Source: Aquimarina sp. MMG016
GTDB taxonomy: Bacteria; Bacteroidota; Bacteroidia; Flavobacteriales; Flavobacteriaceae
Assembly: GCF_018100805.1 (NCBI RefSeq)
Contig: NZ_JAGJEA010000001.1
Location: 434,001 to 498,000 of the forward strand
Reading direction: 5' to 3'
Length of the DNA stretch: 64,000 nucleotides
This document shows positions 7,100-15,649 of the stretch, piece after piece. The notes beneath the pieces are model-generated. The model made no database searches, was not told the origin of the DNA, and saw only the letters and a program-made list of their open reading frames with translations. A program made the position numbers and the translations under genes. Within the stretch, counting starts at the first letter, position 1. Each line of letters opens with the position of its first letter.

Positions 7100-9706
7100 A
7101 TGAAAAAACAACTACTATTATCCTCTTTTTTACTGTGCCTCTTCTCCAGTAGCAGTATTTTTTCCCAATTCTCTCTTGGTGATATTGCATTTTCAGCTTA
7201 CAACTCTGATAACTCACTTACTCCAGAGGATAGTTTCACTATTGTTTTGCTAAGAGATGTCTCCTCCGGTGAATCCTTGGGTTTTACTGAAAATGGTTGG
7301 TTTGCTGCCGGCGGATTTAGATCGGGAGAGAATAGTTGCACTTTAACCTTTAGTAGTAATTATCCAACAGGTACTCAAATTGTAATTTCGCGTAGTCCAT
7401 TTCAAGCACTGGATCAAGATGGCAGTTCTGCAGGAGCTCTTTCTGGAGCCGGACTTAGTTTTGCCGTTTCCGGAGATCAAATATTTGCATATGATCCTAA
7501 TAATATTCCTTCTGTCGGAAATGAAACTGGTTTTGTTGCTGCTATTCAAATGAATGGTGATTGGGATACAGATGCATCTTCAACTACTACCTCTGCAAAA
7601 CCTTCAGTGTTTACAGACGGAGTCAATTCAATTTCTATTAGCCCAGAAGTGGATAATGCTAGGTTTGATCCAACTAATTGTAGTAATTTTACAGATATAA
7701 ACTCCTTAAGAACCTTACTAAACACTGTTTCAAACTGGCAATTTGATAACGCTACTCCTTATACTCAAAGTCCGCCTGCTTGTGATTTCACAGTCAACAA
7801 TAATATCCCCACTGCCTCCAGTTTTACCGCATCTCCCGGTCCATTTGAAGACCAAGTATATACATTTGTTACAGCTGATTTTGGTTATAACGACACAGAT
7901 AGTGATCCTTTAGATAATCTCTTGGTAGAATTAGTCCCTCCGGTAGGCACGCTATATGTTGATGCAGATAATGATGATACTTTTGATGGAGGTGAACAGC
8001 TCTCTAATGGCTCAACTGTTTCTAAAGCAGATTTAGATGCCGGAAACTTACAATACGTACAAGCCGGTTCAGTAAATACATCTTTTCAATTTGAAGTCAA
8101 TGATGGCACAGAAAATAGTACTGGAAATTATGTAGCTACACTGAATGTTACTGCAGTAAATGATGAGCCTAGTTTTACACCCGGAGCAAATGAAACCGTC
8201 AATGAAGATGCAGGTGTACAAACCGTAAACGCATGGGCAACCTCTATCGATGATGGAGATACCGAAGCTACGCAAACACTTACTTTCGCAGTAACAAATG
8301 ACAACAATGCATTATTCAGCACACAACCTGCAATCGATGCTTCTGGTAATCTTACCTACACTCCTGCTACCAATGCCAATGGATCGGCAACTGTAGATGT
8401 CATACTATCTGATGATGGTGGAACCGCAAATGGTGGTGATGATACGTTTGCGACACAACAATTTACCATTACCGTTAACGCAGTAAATGATGAGCCTAGT
8501 TTTACGCCTGGAGCAAATGAAACCATCAATGAAGATCCAGGTGCACAGACTGTAAACGGATGGGCAACCTCTATCGATGATGGAGATACCGAAGCTACAC
8601 AAACACTTACTTTTGCAGTAACAAATGACAACAATGCATTATTCAGCACACAACCTGCAATCGATGCTTCTGGTAATCTTACCTACACTCCTGCTACCAA
8701 TGCCAATGGATCGGCAACTGTAGATGTCATACTATCTGATGATGGTGGAACCGCAAATGGTGGTGATGATACGTTTGCGACACAACAATTTACTATCACC
8801 GTTAATGCAGTAAACGATGCGCCTAGTTTTAGTTTGCCAGGATCACCAGATCAATCGGTTGGAGAAAACTCTGGAGCTCAGACCGTAAACATGTTTGCGA
8901 CTTCTATTGATGATGGAGATGCAGAAACTGTACAAACGCTAACTTTTAATGTTTCTAATGATAACAATGCACTATTCAGTGTACAACCTGCAATTGATGC
9001 TTCTGGAAACCTGACGTATACTCCAGCTACAGATGCATTAGGGACTGCAACTATCACAGTAAATATATCGGATGATGGCGGAACTGCCAACGGTGGGTCA
9101 GATACTTCTGCAAACCAAACTTTTAATATTACTATAGCTGACATTACACCTCCAACTGTAATGATAACTTCCACAGAAAGTCCTGGACCAACAGGAGCTA
9201 ATCCTATCCCAATAACAATCACTTTTTCTGAAAGCGTTACAGGTTTTGACGTTAACGATTTAATTGTTAGTAATGGCGCATCTGGTGGTTTTTCTGGTTC
9301 CGGAACGACTTATTCCGTTGATATAACACCAACAGCCAATGGAATTGTAACAGTTGATGTAGGAGCTAGTGTAGCCGTTGACAATGCCGGAAATGACAAT
9401 ACCGCAGCTCCGCAGTTTAGCATAACCTATAACAGTACACTGAGTGTACAAGATGAATTACTAGCACAAGGGGTAAAAATATATCCTATGCCTAATACAG
9501 GTGTTTTAAATATTTCTGCAGATACTAGTTTAAAACTTAAAAACGTTCAGGTATTTGACATTACAGGTAAATTGATTTATTCAAAACAACTGGATTCAGG
9601 AAGTGTAGTTAATACCTTTGATATCTCTGACATACAATCCGGAATGTACCTGATCACGGTAAATTCTGTAAATGCCAAAGCCACCAAAAGGATGGTTATA
9701 CAATAA
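7100..9706 (+). CDS. Secreted multi-domain repeat protein with T9SS sorting domain
   Basis: 868 residues. There is a signal peptide (about 1-22), an N-terminal domain (about 23-210) with a lamin-tail-like start (GDIAFSAYNSD), then cadherin-like modules: one divergent, two almost identical 109-residue modules and a third diverged one, each containing DDGDxE and SDDGGTANGG, which look like calcium-binding loops. Next comes a bacterial Ig-like domain (about 680-780, IPITITFSESVTGFDVNDL). The last about 80 residues are a type A T9SS C-terminal sorting domain (VKIYPMPNTG, DITGKLIYSK, SGMYLITVNS, KRMVIQ). The product is probably exported by the type IX system and attached to the surface as an adhesin or filament-like protein. 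Flanked by hairpins on both sides, so it is transcribed alone. Confidence 0.85.
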   Translation: MKKQLLLSSFLLCLFSSSSIFSQFSLGDIAFSAYNSDNSLTPEDSFTIVLLRDVSSGESLGFTENGWFAAGGFRSGENSCTLTFSSNYPTGTQIVISRSPFQALDQDGSSAGALSGAGLSFAVSGDQIFAYDPNNIPSVGNETGFVAAIQMNGDWDTDASSTTTSAKPSVFTDGVNSISISPEVDNARFDPTNCSNFTDINSLRTLLNTVSNWQFDNATPYTQSPPACDFTVNNNIPTASSFTASPGPFEDQVYTFVTADFGYNDTDSDPLDNLLVELVPPVGTLYVDADNDDTFDGGEQLSNGSTVSKADLDAGNLQYVQAGSVNTSFQFEVNDGTENSTGNYVATLNVTAVNDEPSFTPGANETVNEDAGVQTVNAWATSIDDGDTEATQTLTFAVTNDNNALFSTQPAIDASGNLTYTPATNANGSATVDVILSDDGGTANGGDDTFATQQFTITVNAVNDEPSFTPGANETINEDPGAQTVNGWATSIDDGDTEATQTLTFAVTNDNNALFSTQPAIDASGNLTYTPATNANGSATVDVILSDDGGTANGGDDTFATQQFTITVNAVNDAPSFSLPGSPDQSVGENSGAQTVNMFATSIDDGDAETVQTLTFNVSNDNNALFSVQPAIDASGNLTYTPATDALGTATITVNISDDGGTANGGSDTSANQTFNITIADITPPTVMITSTESPGPTGANPIPITITFSESVTGFDVNDLIVSNGASGGFSGSGTTYSVDITPTANGIVTVDVGASVAVDNAGNDNTAAPQFSITYNSTLSVQDELLAQGVKIYPMPNTGVLNISADTSLKLKNVQVFDITGKLIYSKQLDSGSVVNTFDISDIQSGMYLITVNSVNAKATKRMVIQ
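8153..8806 (+). repeat. Two tandem 327-bp coding repeats
   Basis: Bases 8153-8479 and 8480-8806 are two copies of a 327-bp (109-codon) unit. The stretch 8288-8466 is identical to 8615-8793 (179 bases), while the first 130 bases of the units differ at about ten sites. A third, diverged copy follows from 8807. The pattern points to recent duplication or gene conversion within the adhesin gene. Confidence 0.9.
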
Positions 9707-9725
9707 AAATATATACATACTATTC

Positions 9726-9760
9726 ATAAGCCGAAGTTATAAAAATAGCTTCGGCTTATT
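9726..9760 (+). terminator. Rho-independent terminator
   Basis: The arms ATAAGCCGAAG (9726-9736) and CTTCGGCTTAT (9749-9759) form an 11-bp perfect stem with a 12-base A-rich loop, just after the adhesin gene. Confidence 0.85.
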
Positions 9761-10050
9761 ATTTGAACAACCTACATCCATACAAGATATCCCGTGCTTA
9801 TCTCTTTATTGAGAGTCTAAATTATCTCGTAACCCAATGGAGCCAAATCTTGACAAGGGATAATAACTACCTAATACCATATATAACAACCTCATATACA
9901 CCTATAAACTTCATCCAGCTGACAAATTCAGGAATGGTAAAAGATAATTTAAAGAATAAGATGTAAAGTTATTTATCGTATAAACAAGTATTTACACCTA
10001 TTGTCAAGAAGTCTTATTTACCATACTTTTACCCTATGATAGTTAGCGTA
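9761..10050. other. Intergenic stretch without a recognisable gene
   Basis: AT-rich sequence between the adhesin terminator and the small ORF at 10051. A TTG-started frame of 67 codons (9763-9966) is present but has no supporting features: it begins at the base of the terminator and its composition is not protein-like. I see no clear promoter or RNA gene. Confidence 0.5.
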
Positions 10051-10164
10051 ATGAGCCCCAAAAAAAACAGAAAAATACTAATGAAATTAGTTCCGATTGT
10101 AATATTGGCGATGATCTTAATCGCTTTATGTATGACAATGTTTCTATTGTCAAAATTTATGTAA
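10051..10164 (+). CDS. Small single-pass membrane protein, candidate
   Basis: A 37-codon ORF: a basic N-terminus (MSPKKNRKILMK) followed by one strongly hydrophobic helix (VPIVILAMILIALC) and a short tail ending SKFM. An in-frame ATG at 10036 would add five residues. It ends 5 bases before the stop of the convergent permease gene. The positive-inside charge pattern and the unbroken hydrophobic helix support a real small membrane protein, but nothing else identifies it and the short length means chance cannot be excluded. Confidence 0.45.
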   Translation: MSPKKNRKILMKLVPIVILAMILIALCMTMFLLSKFM

Positions 10165-10169
10165 CAGTA

Positions 10170-11423
10170 TTACATTCCAGTTCTAATTGCTTCTACAGGA
10201 TCTAGCTTTGAAGCCATCAATGCTGGAATAATTCCTGCTATAAGCCCTATTAAAGTAGAAGAAAACATCCCCCAGAACATATTGGATGTAGATAGGATAA
10301 ACTCAAAATCTCCAGTAAATTGTGATGCTGCAATTGAAATCAACCAAACAAGAAATAATCCAACAAGCCCACCAAAAATAGCAAGTATAATAGCTTCAAA
10401 TAAAAACTGAAGGAGAATAAACTTTCTCTTAGCGCCTAAAGCTTTTTGTATACCGATCAGATTGGTTCGCTCTTTTACACTTACAAACATAATATTAGCT
10501 ATTCCAAAACCACCTACTAAAAGGGAGAACATCCCAATAAAACCACCTATCGTAGACATAGTACCAGTGATATTATCTATAAAATCTGTAAAGCCTTGTA
10601 ATTGATTTACAAAAAAGTTATCAATTTCGTCAGGTTTTAACCCTCTCATTGTTCTCACTTTTTCTTTCAGTGTAGCGATAAACTGTGGATTATCTACCCC
10701 ATCCTCTGGTTTTAGAATCATACAAGGCACTGCAAATTTATTATTGTCTCCAAAAATCTTTCTAGCCATATTCACTGGTATAAACACGGTAGTATCTTTA
10801 GAATCTCCAAAAAGCCCTGCTCCTTCCTTCTTAAGCACCCCTATAACGGTAAATTTTCTTCCGTATAATCGTACTTTATTTCCGATAGGGTCTCTTTCAC
10901 CAAACAAGCTATTTGCAATTTCATCTCCAATAACAATCACCGGAGTTCCAGAAACTGATTCTGGTTCATTAAAAAACCTACCTTTAACTACTTGCAACTC
11001 CTCTACATCATAATACTCATTAGTAACGGGTGTAATGCTAACATTACTTACACTATTATCACCACTTTTGATAGTTTCAGGATTTACAAAAAGAACAAAA
11101 CTAGAGGCTTGCACATCAGGGACTGTACGTTTTAGGCTTTGATATTCATCATAAGCTAGATCTGGAAACTGTTCTCTTTTCCATTGTGGTACTGTAGATG
11201 GGCCAAAAGAAAAGCGCATTAAATAAATTGTACTATTATCCAATGAACTGATACTTCCTTTAATTTCTTTTTCCAGAGAATCTACCGCAGCAAGCACACC
11301 TATAATAGAAAAGATTCCAATAGTGACACCTAACAAAGAGAGAAAGGTTCTCAACTTATTATTTTTAAGAGCATTAATTGCAAAATTAAAACTCTCTTTC
11401 AGTACTCTTAGATAAATAAGCAT
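10170..11423 (-). CDS. ABC transporter permease of the FtsX/MacB type
   Basis: 417 residues. It has the MacB-type architecture: an N-terminal amphipathic segment and first membrane helix (about 25-45, TFLSLLGVTIGIFSIIGVLA), a large periplasmic MacB_PCD-like domain (about 46-270), and a C-terminal FtsX domain with three helices (about 290-400) ending in DPVEAIR. The family moves lipoproteins, peptides or drugs across the envelope using mechanotransmission by a separate ATPase. No ATPase gene is adjacent, so its partner must be encoded elsewhere. Divergent from purH with a 151-base intergenic region. Confidence 0.85.
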   Translation of the reverse strand: MLIYLRVLKESFNFAINALKNNKLRTFLSLLGVTIGIFSIIGVLAAVDSLEKEIKGSISSLDNSTIYLMRFSFGPSTVPQWKREQFPDLAYDEYQSLKRTVPDVQASSFVLFVNPETIKSGDNSVSNVSITPVTNEYYDVEELQVVKGRFFNEPESVSGTPVIVIGDEIANSLFGERDPIGNKVRLYGRKFTVIGVLKKEGAGLFGDSKDTTVFIPVNMARKIFGDNNKFAVPCMILKPEDGVDNPQFIATLKEKVRTMRGLKPDEIDNFFVNQLQGFTDFIDNITGTMSTIGGFIGMFSLLVGGFGIANIMFVSVKERTNLIGIQKALGAKRKFILLQFLFEAIILAIFGGLVGLFLVWLISIAASQFTGDFEFILSTSNMFWGMFSSTLIGLIAGIIPALMASKLDPVEAIRTGM

Positions 11424-11543
11424 GTGCTATTTTTTGAACCAGATTTTTGATCATCTAAAGATAGGACGTTTTCCTTATAATTTTGTTACAAATTATCTAA
11501 AACAATTACACATAATGGGCTAGTTAATTGGTAACTAAATTGC

Positions 11544-11551
11544 TACTTTTG
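11544..11551 (+). promoter_or_regulatory. Candidate -7 promoter element for purH
   Basis: TACTTTTG matches TAnnTTTG exactly and lies 23 bases before the purH ATG. A TTG at 11528-11530 is 13 bases upstream, shorter than usual spacing, so the -33 element is unclear. Confidence 0.55.
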
Positions 11552-11574
11552 CGTTTTACTAACTAAAATTTCTC

Positions 11575-13107
11575 ATGAGCAACACAAAAACCGCGAAATC
11601 CGCACTAATTTCTGTATTTAGTAAAGATGGATTAGCTCCTATCGTAAAAAAATTAGACGAACTTGGTATTACCATTTATTCTACAGGCGGAACTGAAAAA
11701 TTCATTAAAGATTTAGGAATCAATGTGGTTCCGGTAGAAGATGTAACCTCGTATCCCTCAATTCTTGGCGGAAGAGTAAAAACCTTACACCCTAAAGTAT
11801 TTGGTGGAATCCTTAATCGTCAGAATAATGATAGTGATGTTGCCGAATTAGAGCAGTATGAAATCCCCCAGATAGATATTGTTATTGTAGATCTTTATCC
11901 TTTTGAGAAAACTGTAGCTTCTGGAGCTTCTGAACAGGATATTATCGAAAAAATTGACATTGGCGGTATTTCATTGATTAGAGCGGCTGCCAAAAACTTT
12001 GCAGATGTAACCTGTGTAGCTTCAGTTGATGATTATGCAGAATTTTTAGATGTGATTACAGAAGGAAACGGAAGCATCTCTATGGATAACCGTAAGCGTT
12101 TTGCTGCTAAAGCATTTAATGTATCTTCACATTATGACACTGCTATTTTTAATTATTTTAATAGTGATCATGCAATCGCTTCTCTAAAAATAAGTGAGAC
12201 TAAAGGTAAAGTACTTCGCTATGGTGAAAACCCTCACCAAAGAGGATTTTTCTTTGGAGATTTTGAAGCTATGTTCGATAAATTACACGGTAAAGAATTA
12301 TCCTACAACAATCTTCTTGATGTTGATGCCGCTGTAAATCTTATGAATGAGTTTAAAGGTGAAGCACCAACATTTGCTATTCTGAAACATAATAACGCTT
12401 GTGGTTTAGCTCAGAGAGGAACTGTTCTGCAGTCCTATGTTGATGCATTAGCTGGTGATCCTGTTTCTGCCTTTGGTGGAATATTGATCAGTAATTCTGA
12501 AATTGATGCAACTACAGCTGAAGAAATTCATAAATTATTTTGCGAAGTAGTCATTGCTCCTTCATATAGTGATGATGCTTTGGAAATACTAAAAGGAAAG
12601 AAAAACAGAATCATCTTGATTCAAAAAGATATCGAGTTACCACAAACGCAAGTTCGTTCATGTCTTAATGGAGCTCTGGTTCAAGATAAAGATCTAAAAA
12701 CTGATTCTAAAGCTGATCTGAATACAGTAACCAAAGTTACCCCAACAGATGAACAGGTTGAAGATTTGTTGTTTGCGTCTAAAATCTGTAAACATACCAA
12801 GTCCAATACTATAGTTTTTACTAAAGGAAAACAACTCCTCGCTAGTGGAACCGGACAAACATCCAGAGTAGATGCTTTAAAGCAATCCATAGAAAAAGCA
12901 ACTTCTTTTAATTTTGATCTTAATGGAGCTGTTATGGCAAGTGATGCTTTCTTTCCATTTCCGGATTGTGTAGAAATAGCGGATAAAGCAGGGATAAAAG
13001 CAGTGATTCAACCTGGAGGATCTATTAAAGATCAATTGAGTATAGATTACTGTGATGAAAACGGAATTGCGATGGTAATGACCGGAACTCGTCATTTTAA
13101 ACATTAA
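11575..13107 (+). CDS. purH: Bifunctional AICAR formyltransferase / IMP cyclohydrolase
   Basis: 510 residues, the usual length for PurH. It carries out the last two steps of de novo IMP synthesis: formylation of AICAR with 10-formyltetrahydrofolate, then ring closure. The N-terminal MGS-like cyclohydrolase domain (about 1-190) is recognisable by ISVFSKDGL and STGGTEKFI; the C-terminal transformylase domain contains RYGENPHQ, the KHNNACG catalytic segment and DAFFPFPDCVE near the end, closing with MTGTRHFKH. It is followed by mreB after 43 bases on the same strand, an arrangement seen in other Flavobacteriaceae. Confidence 0.97.
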   Translation: MSNTKTAKSALISVFSKDGLAPIVKKLDELGITIYSTGGTEKFIKDLGINVVPVEDVTSYPSILGGRVKTLHPKVFGGILNRQNNDSDVAELEQYEIPQIDIVIVDLYPFEKTVASGASEQDIIEKIDIGGISLIRAAAKNFADVTCVASVDDYAEFLDVITEGNGSISMDNRKRFAAKAFNVSSHYDTAIFNYFNSDHAIASLKISETKGKVLRYGENPHQRGFFFGDFEAMFDKLHGKELSYNNLLDVDAAVNLMNEFKGEAPTFAILKHNNACGLAQRGTVLQSYVDALAGDPVSAFGGILISNSEIDATTAEEIHKLFCEVVIAPSYSDDALEILKGKKNRIILIQKDIELPQTQVRSCLNGALVQDKDLKTDSKADLNTVTKVTPTDEQVEDLLFASKICKHTKSNTIVFTKGKQLLASGTGQTSRVDALKQSIEKATSFNFDLNGAVMASDAFFPFPDCVEIADKAGIKAVIQPGGSIKDQLSIDYCDENGIAMVMTGTRHFKH

Positions 13108-13150
13108 TTTTATTACATTTACGAAATTTAACCCCCTTTTTTGACTTTTT

Positions 13151-14179
13151 ATGGGATTTTTTGACTTCTTTACCGAAGAAATTGCGATAGATTTAGGAAC
13201 TGCAAACACTTTGGTTATTCATAATGATAAGGTTGTAGTAGACAGCCCATCTATTGTAGCTCGGGATATTATGACGGGTAAAATAATCGCAGCTGGAAAA
13301 GAGGCTTCCATGATGCAAGGAAAAACTCATGAAAACATAAAAACTATTCGCCCACTTAAGGATGGAGTAATTGCTGATTTTGATGCTAGTGAGAAGATGA
13401 TCAGCATGTTTATCAAAGATATTCCCGCATTAAAGAAAAAAATCTTTACTCCTGCCCTACGTATGGTGATCTGTATCCCTTCGGGAATTACAGAAGTAGA
13501 GATGCGCGCAGTAAAAGAAAGTGCAGAGCGTGTTAATGGTAAAGAAGTATATCTAATTCATGAACCTATGGCAGCTGCTATTGGTATTGGTGTAGATATC
13601 ATGCAGCCAAAAGGTAATATGATTGTAGACATAGGTGGTGGAACAACAGAAATTGCTGTTATAGCTCTTGGAGGAATTGTGTGTGATAAGTCTGTAAAAA
13701 TCGCGGGAGATGTATTTACTAATGATATTATTTATTATATGCGTACTCAACACAACTTATATGTTGGAGAGCGCACTGCAGAAAAGATAAAAATACAAAT
13801 TGGTGCTGCAACAGAAGATCTGGAATTACCACCAGAAGAGATGAATGTTCAGGGGCGTGATTTACTTACAGGTAAACCAAAACAAGTTCAGATCTCTTTT
13901 AGAGAAATTGCAAAAGCTCTTGATAAATCCATATTGCGTATAGAAGATGCTGTGATGGAGACACTATCACAGACTCCACCAGAACTAGCAGCTGATATAT
14001 ACAATACCGGAATATATCTTGCCGGAGGAGGTTCTATGTTGCGTGGATTAGACAAACGTTTATCACAGAAGACAGATCTTCCTGTTTATATAGCAGAAGA
14101 CCCTTTAAGAGCAGTAGTAAGAGGAACAGGAATCACTTTAAAAAATATAAACCGATACAAAAGTGTATTAATTAAGTAG
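13151..14179 (+). CDS. mreB: Rod-shape-determining actin homologue MreB
   Basis: 342 residues, normal MreB length. It polymerises under the inner membrane and guides lateral peptidoglycan synthesis. The actin-fold phosphate loops are visible: DLGTANTLV near residue 15, IVDIGGGTTEIAVI near 160 and the adenosine motif YLAGGGSMLRGL near 292. The N-terminal amphipathic membrane helix is the short MGFFDFFTEE. It is the first gene of the elongasome cluster, with a 146-base gap before mreC, so mreB may have its own transcript. Confidence 0.97.
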   Translation: MGFFDFFTEEIAIDLGTANTLVIHNDKVVVDSPSIVARDIMTGKIIAAGKEASMMQGKTHENIKTIRPLKDGVIADFDASEKMISMFIKDIPALKKKIFTPALRMVICIPSGITEVEMRAVKESAERVNGKEVYLIHEPMAAAIGIGVDIMQPKGNMIVDIGGGTTEIAVIALGGIVCDKSVKIAGDVFTNDIIYYMRTQHNLYVGERTAEKIKIQIGAATEDLELPPEEMNVQGRDLLTGKPKQVQISFREIAKALDKSILRIEDAVMETLSQTPPELAADIYNTGIYLAGGGSMLRGLDKRLSQKTDLPVYIAEDPLRAVVRGTGITLKNINRYKSVLIK

Positions 14180-14325
14180 TGAATAGTGCTTTTTTATAAT
14201 AAATATGAATTAGTATATACCTAAATCTATAATTATACGTTATTATGCACTAATTGATTTGACAATACCAAGGATGTGGCTTTTTTAGAGTTCACATGCT
14301 TTTTAAAATTAGTATCCCTTAGCCC

Positions 14326-15150
14326 ATGCAGCAGATTATTAATTTCTTACTAAGGAACAAAAATTTCCTACTATTTCTGCTACTTTTATTTTTGTCGATA
14401 ATATTTACTGTTCAATCACATTCTTATCACAAAAGTAAATTTATAAGCTCTACTAACTTTCTGGGAGGTGGATTATATGGTTGGAAACATTCTATTAATG
14501 TTTACTTTGGGCTTAAAAGTCACAATCAACGGTTATTAGAAGAAAATGAACGCCTTAGAAATCAATTAAGTTTATTAATTGATAAAGACTCTTCTAACTC
14601 TAAATACATTGACACACTTTCTTTTCATAAGCCTTACACTTTTATTAGAGGAAAAGTGTACAAAAACGATTATAGCAAAATTGATAACTACATTCTGATC
14701 AATAAAGGAGAAAAAGATAGTATTATACCCGATATGGGGGTAATTACAGATAAAGGCATCATAGGAATAGTCGAAAATACAACCGCAAATTACAGTAGAG
14801 TAATTTCTATATTAAACAGCAACTCTAAAATCAATGCCGGTCTTAAGAAATCTAACCAATATGGTTCTCTTACCTGGAATGGAAAAGATCCTAATATCGT
14901 ACAATTAGAAACAGTACCACGCCAAGCATTACTTAAAGTCGGTGACACTATTATCACCAATGGTAGATCTACTATTTTTCCTAAAGGAATAGGTATCGGT
15001 ACCATACTGAATTATGAATTGGATCAAAATCAAAACTACTACCTTATCGATGTCAGATTGTTTAATGACATGACCGATATTGGATTTGTATATGCCATTA
15101 AGGGTAATGACAAAAAGGAAATCCAAATACTAGAAAACGGCAATGAATAA
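14326..15150 (+). CDS. mreC: Rod-shape-determining protein MreC
   Basis: 274 residues. A single N-terminal membrane helix (about 15-30), a coiled coil (about 65-90, LLEENERLRNQLSLL) and the paired beta domains of MreC from about 100, with the conserved GVITDKGIIGIV and GDTIITNG. MreC bridges MreB to PBP2 and RodA in the periplasm. Its 3' end overlaps mreD by 8 bases. Confidence 0.95.
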   Translation: MQQIINFLLRNKNFLLFLLLLFLSIIFTVQSHSYHKSKFISSTNFLGGGLYGWKHSINVYFGLKSHNQRLLEENERLRNQLSLLIDKDSSNSKYIDTLSFHKPYTFIRGKVYKNDYSKIDNYILINKGEKDSIIPDMGVITDKGIIGIVENTTANYSRVISILNSNSKINAGLKKSNQYGSLTWNGKDPNIVQLETVPRQALLKVGDTIITNGRSTIFPKGIGIGTILNYELDQNQNYYLIDVRLFNDMTDIGFVYAIKGNDKKEIQILENGNE

Positions 15151-15649
15151 AGATGCATTAGTACAAATAAGCAGATTTATGATTCTGGTATTAGTTCAGG
15201 TACTGGTACTCAATCACATTAACTTTTTGGGATACCTAAATCCTTATATTTATATCATTTTTATCCTGTTAGCTCCAATCACCATTAATAGGAGTCTTTT
15301 TCTGGTGTTAAGCTTTGTTTTAGGCTTAGCCATTGATATGTTTGGAGATTCAGGGGGCGTTCATGCAGCAGCTTCCGTAACCATTGCATATATACGTCCT
15401 ATCATTTTAAGATCAGCCTTTGGCCTAAGTTACGAATTCCAAACAGTTAAACTAAGTAATGTAAGTTTTGGGGAGCGATTAATATATGTTACCCTTATGA
15501 TATTCATTCATCATATTATACTTTTCTCATTAGAAGTATTTAACTTTTCTCACATACTATTAATTGCAAAAAAAACGTTATTTTCTAGCCTGTTCACTAT
15601 AGTAATTACTATGTTGACTTTGGTATTGTTCAGAAAAAGTGATTCATGA
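15143..15649 (+). CDS. mreD: Rod-shape-determining membrane protein MreD
   Basis: 168 residues with about five hydrophobic helices. The family is poorly conserved, but position between mreC and mrdA with overlaps on both sides (8 bases and 4 bases), the length and the D-M-F-G-D-S-G-G-V-H segment in the middle identify it. An integral part of the elongasome. Confidence 0.93.
   Translation: MNKDALVQISRFMILVLVQVLVLNHINFLGYLNPYIYIIFILLAPITINRSLFLVLSFVLGLAIDMFGDSGGVHAAASVTIAYIRPIILRSAFGLSYEFQTVKLSNVSFGERLIYVTLMIFIHHIILFSLEVFNFSHILLIAKKTLFSSLFTIVITMLTLVLFRKSDS

Noticed and set aside
8128..9222. Several minus-strand open frames across the adhesin repeats
   Set aside because: They mirror the sense-strand repeat coding pattern, contain the same peptide twice because the DNA is duplicated, and have no start context or protein-like features.
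9763..9966. 67-codon TTG-started frame after the adhesin gene
   Set aside because: It begins right at the terminator and shows no domain, signal or membrane pattern.
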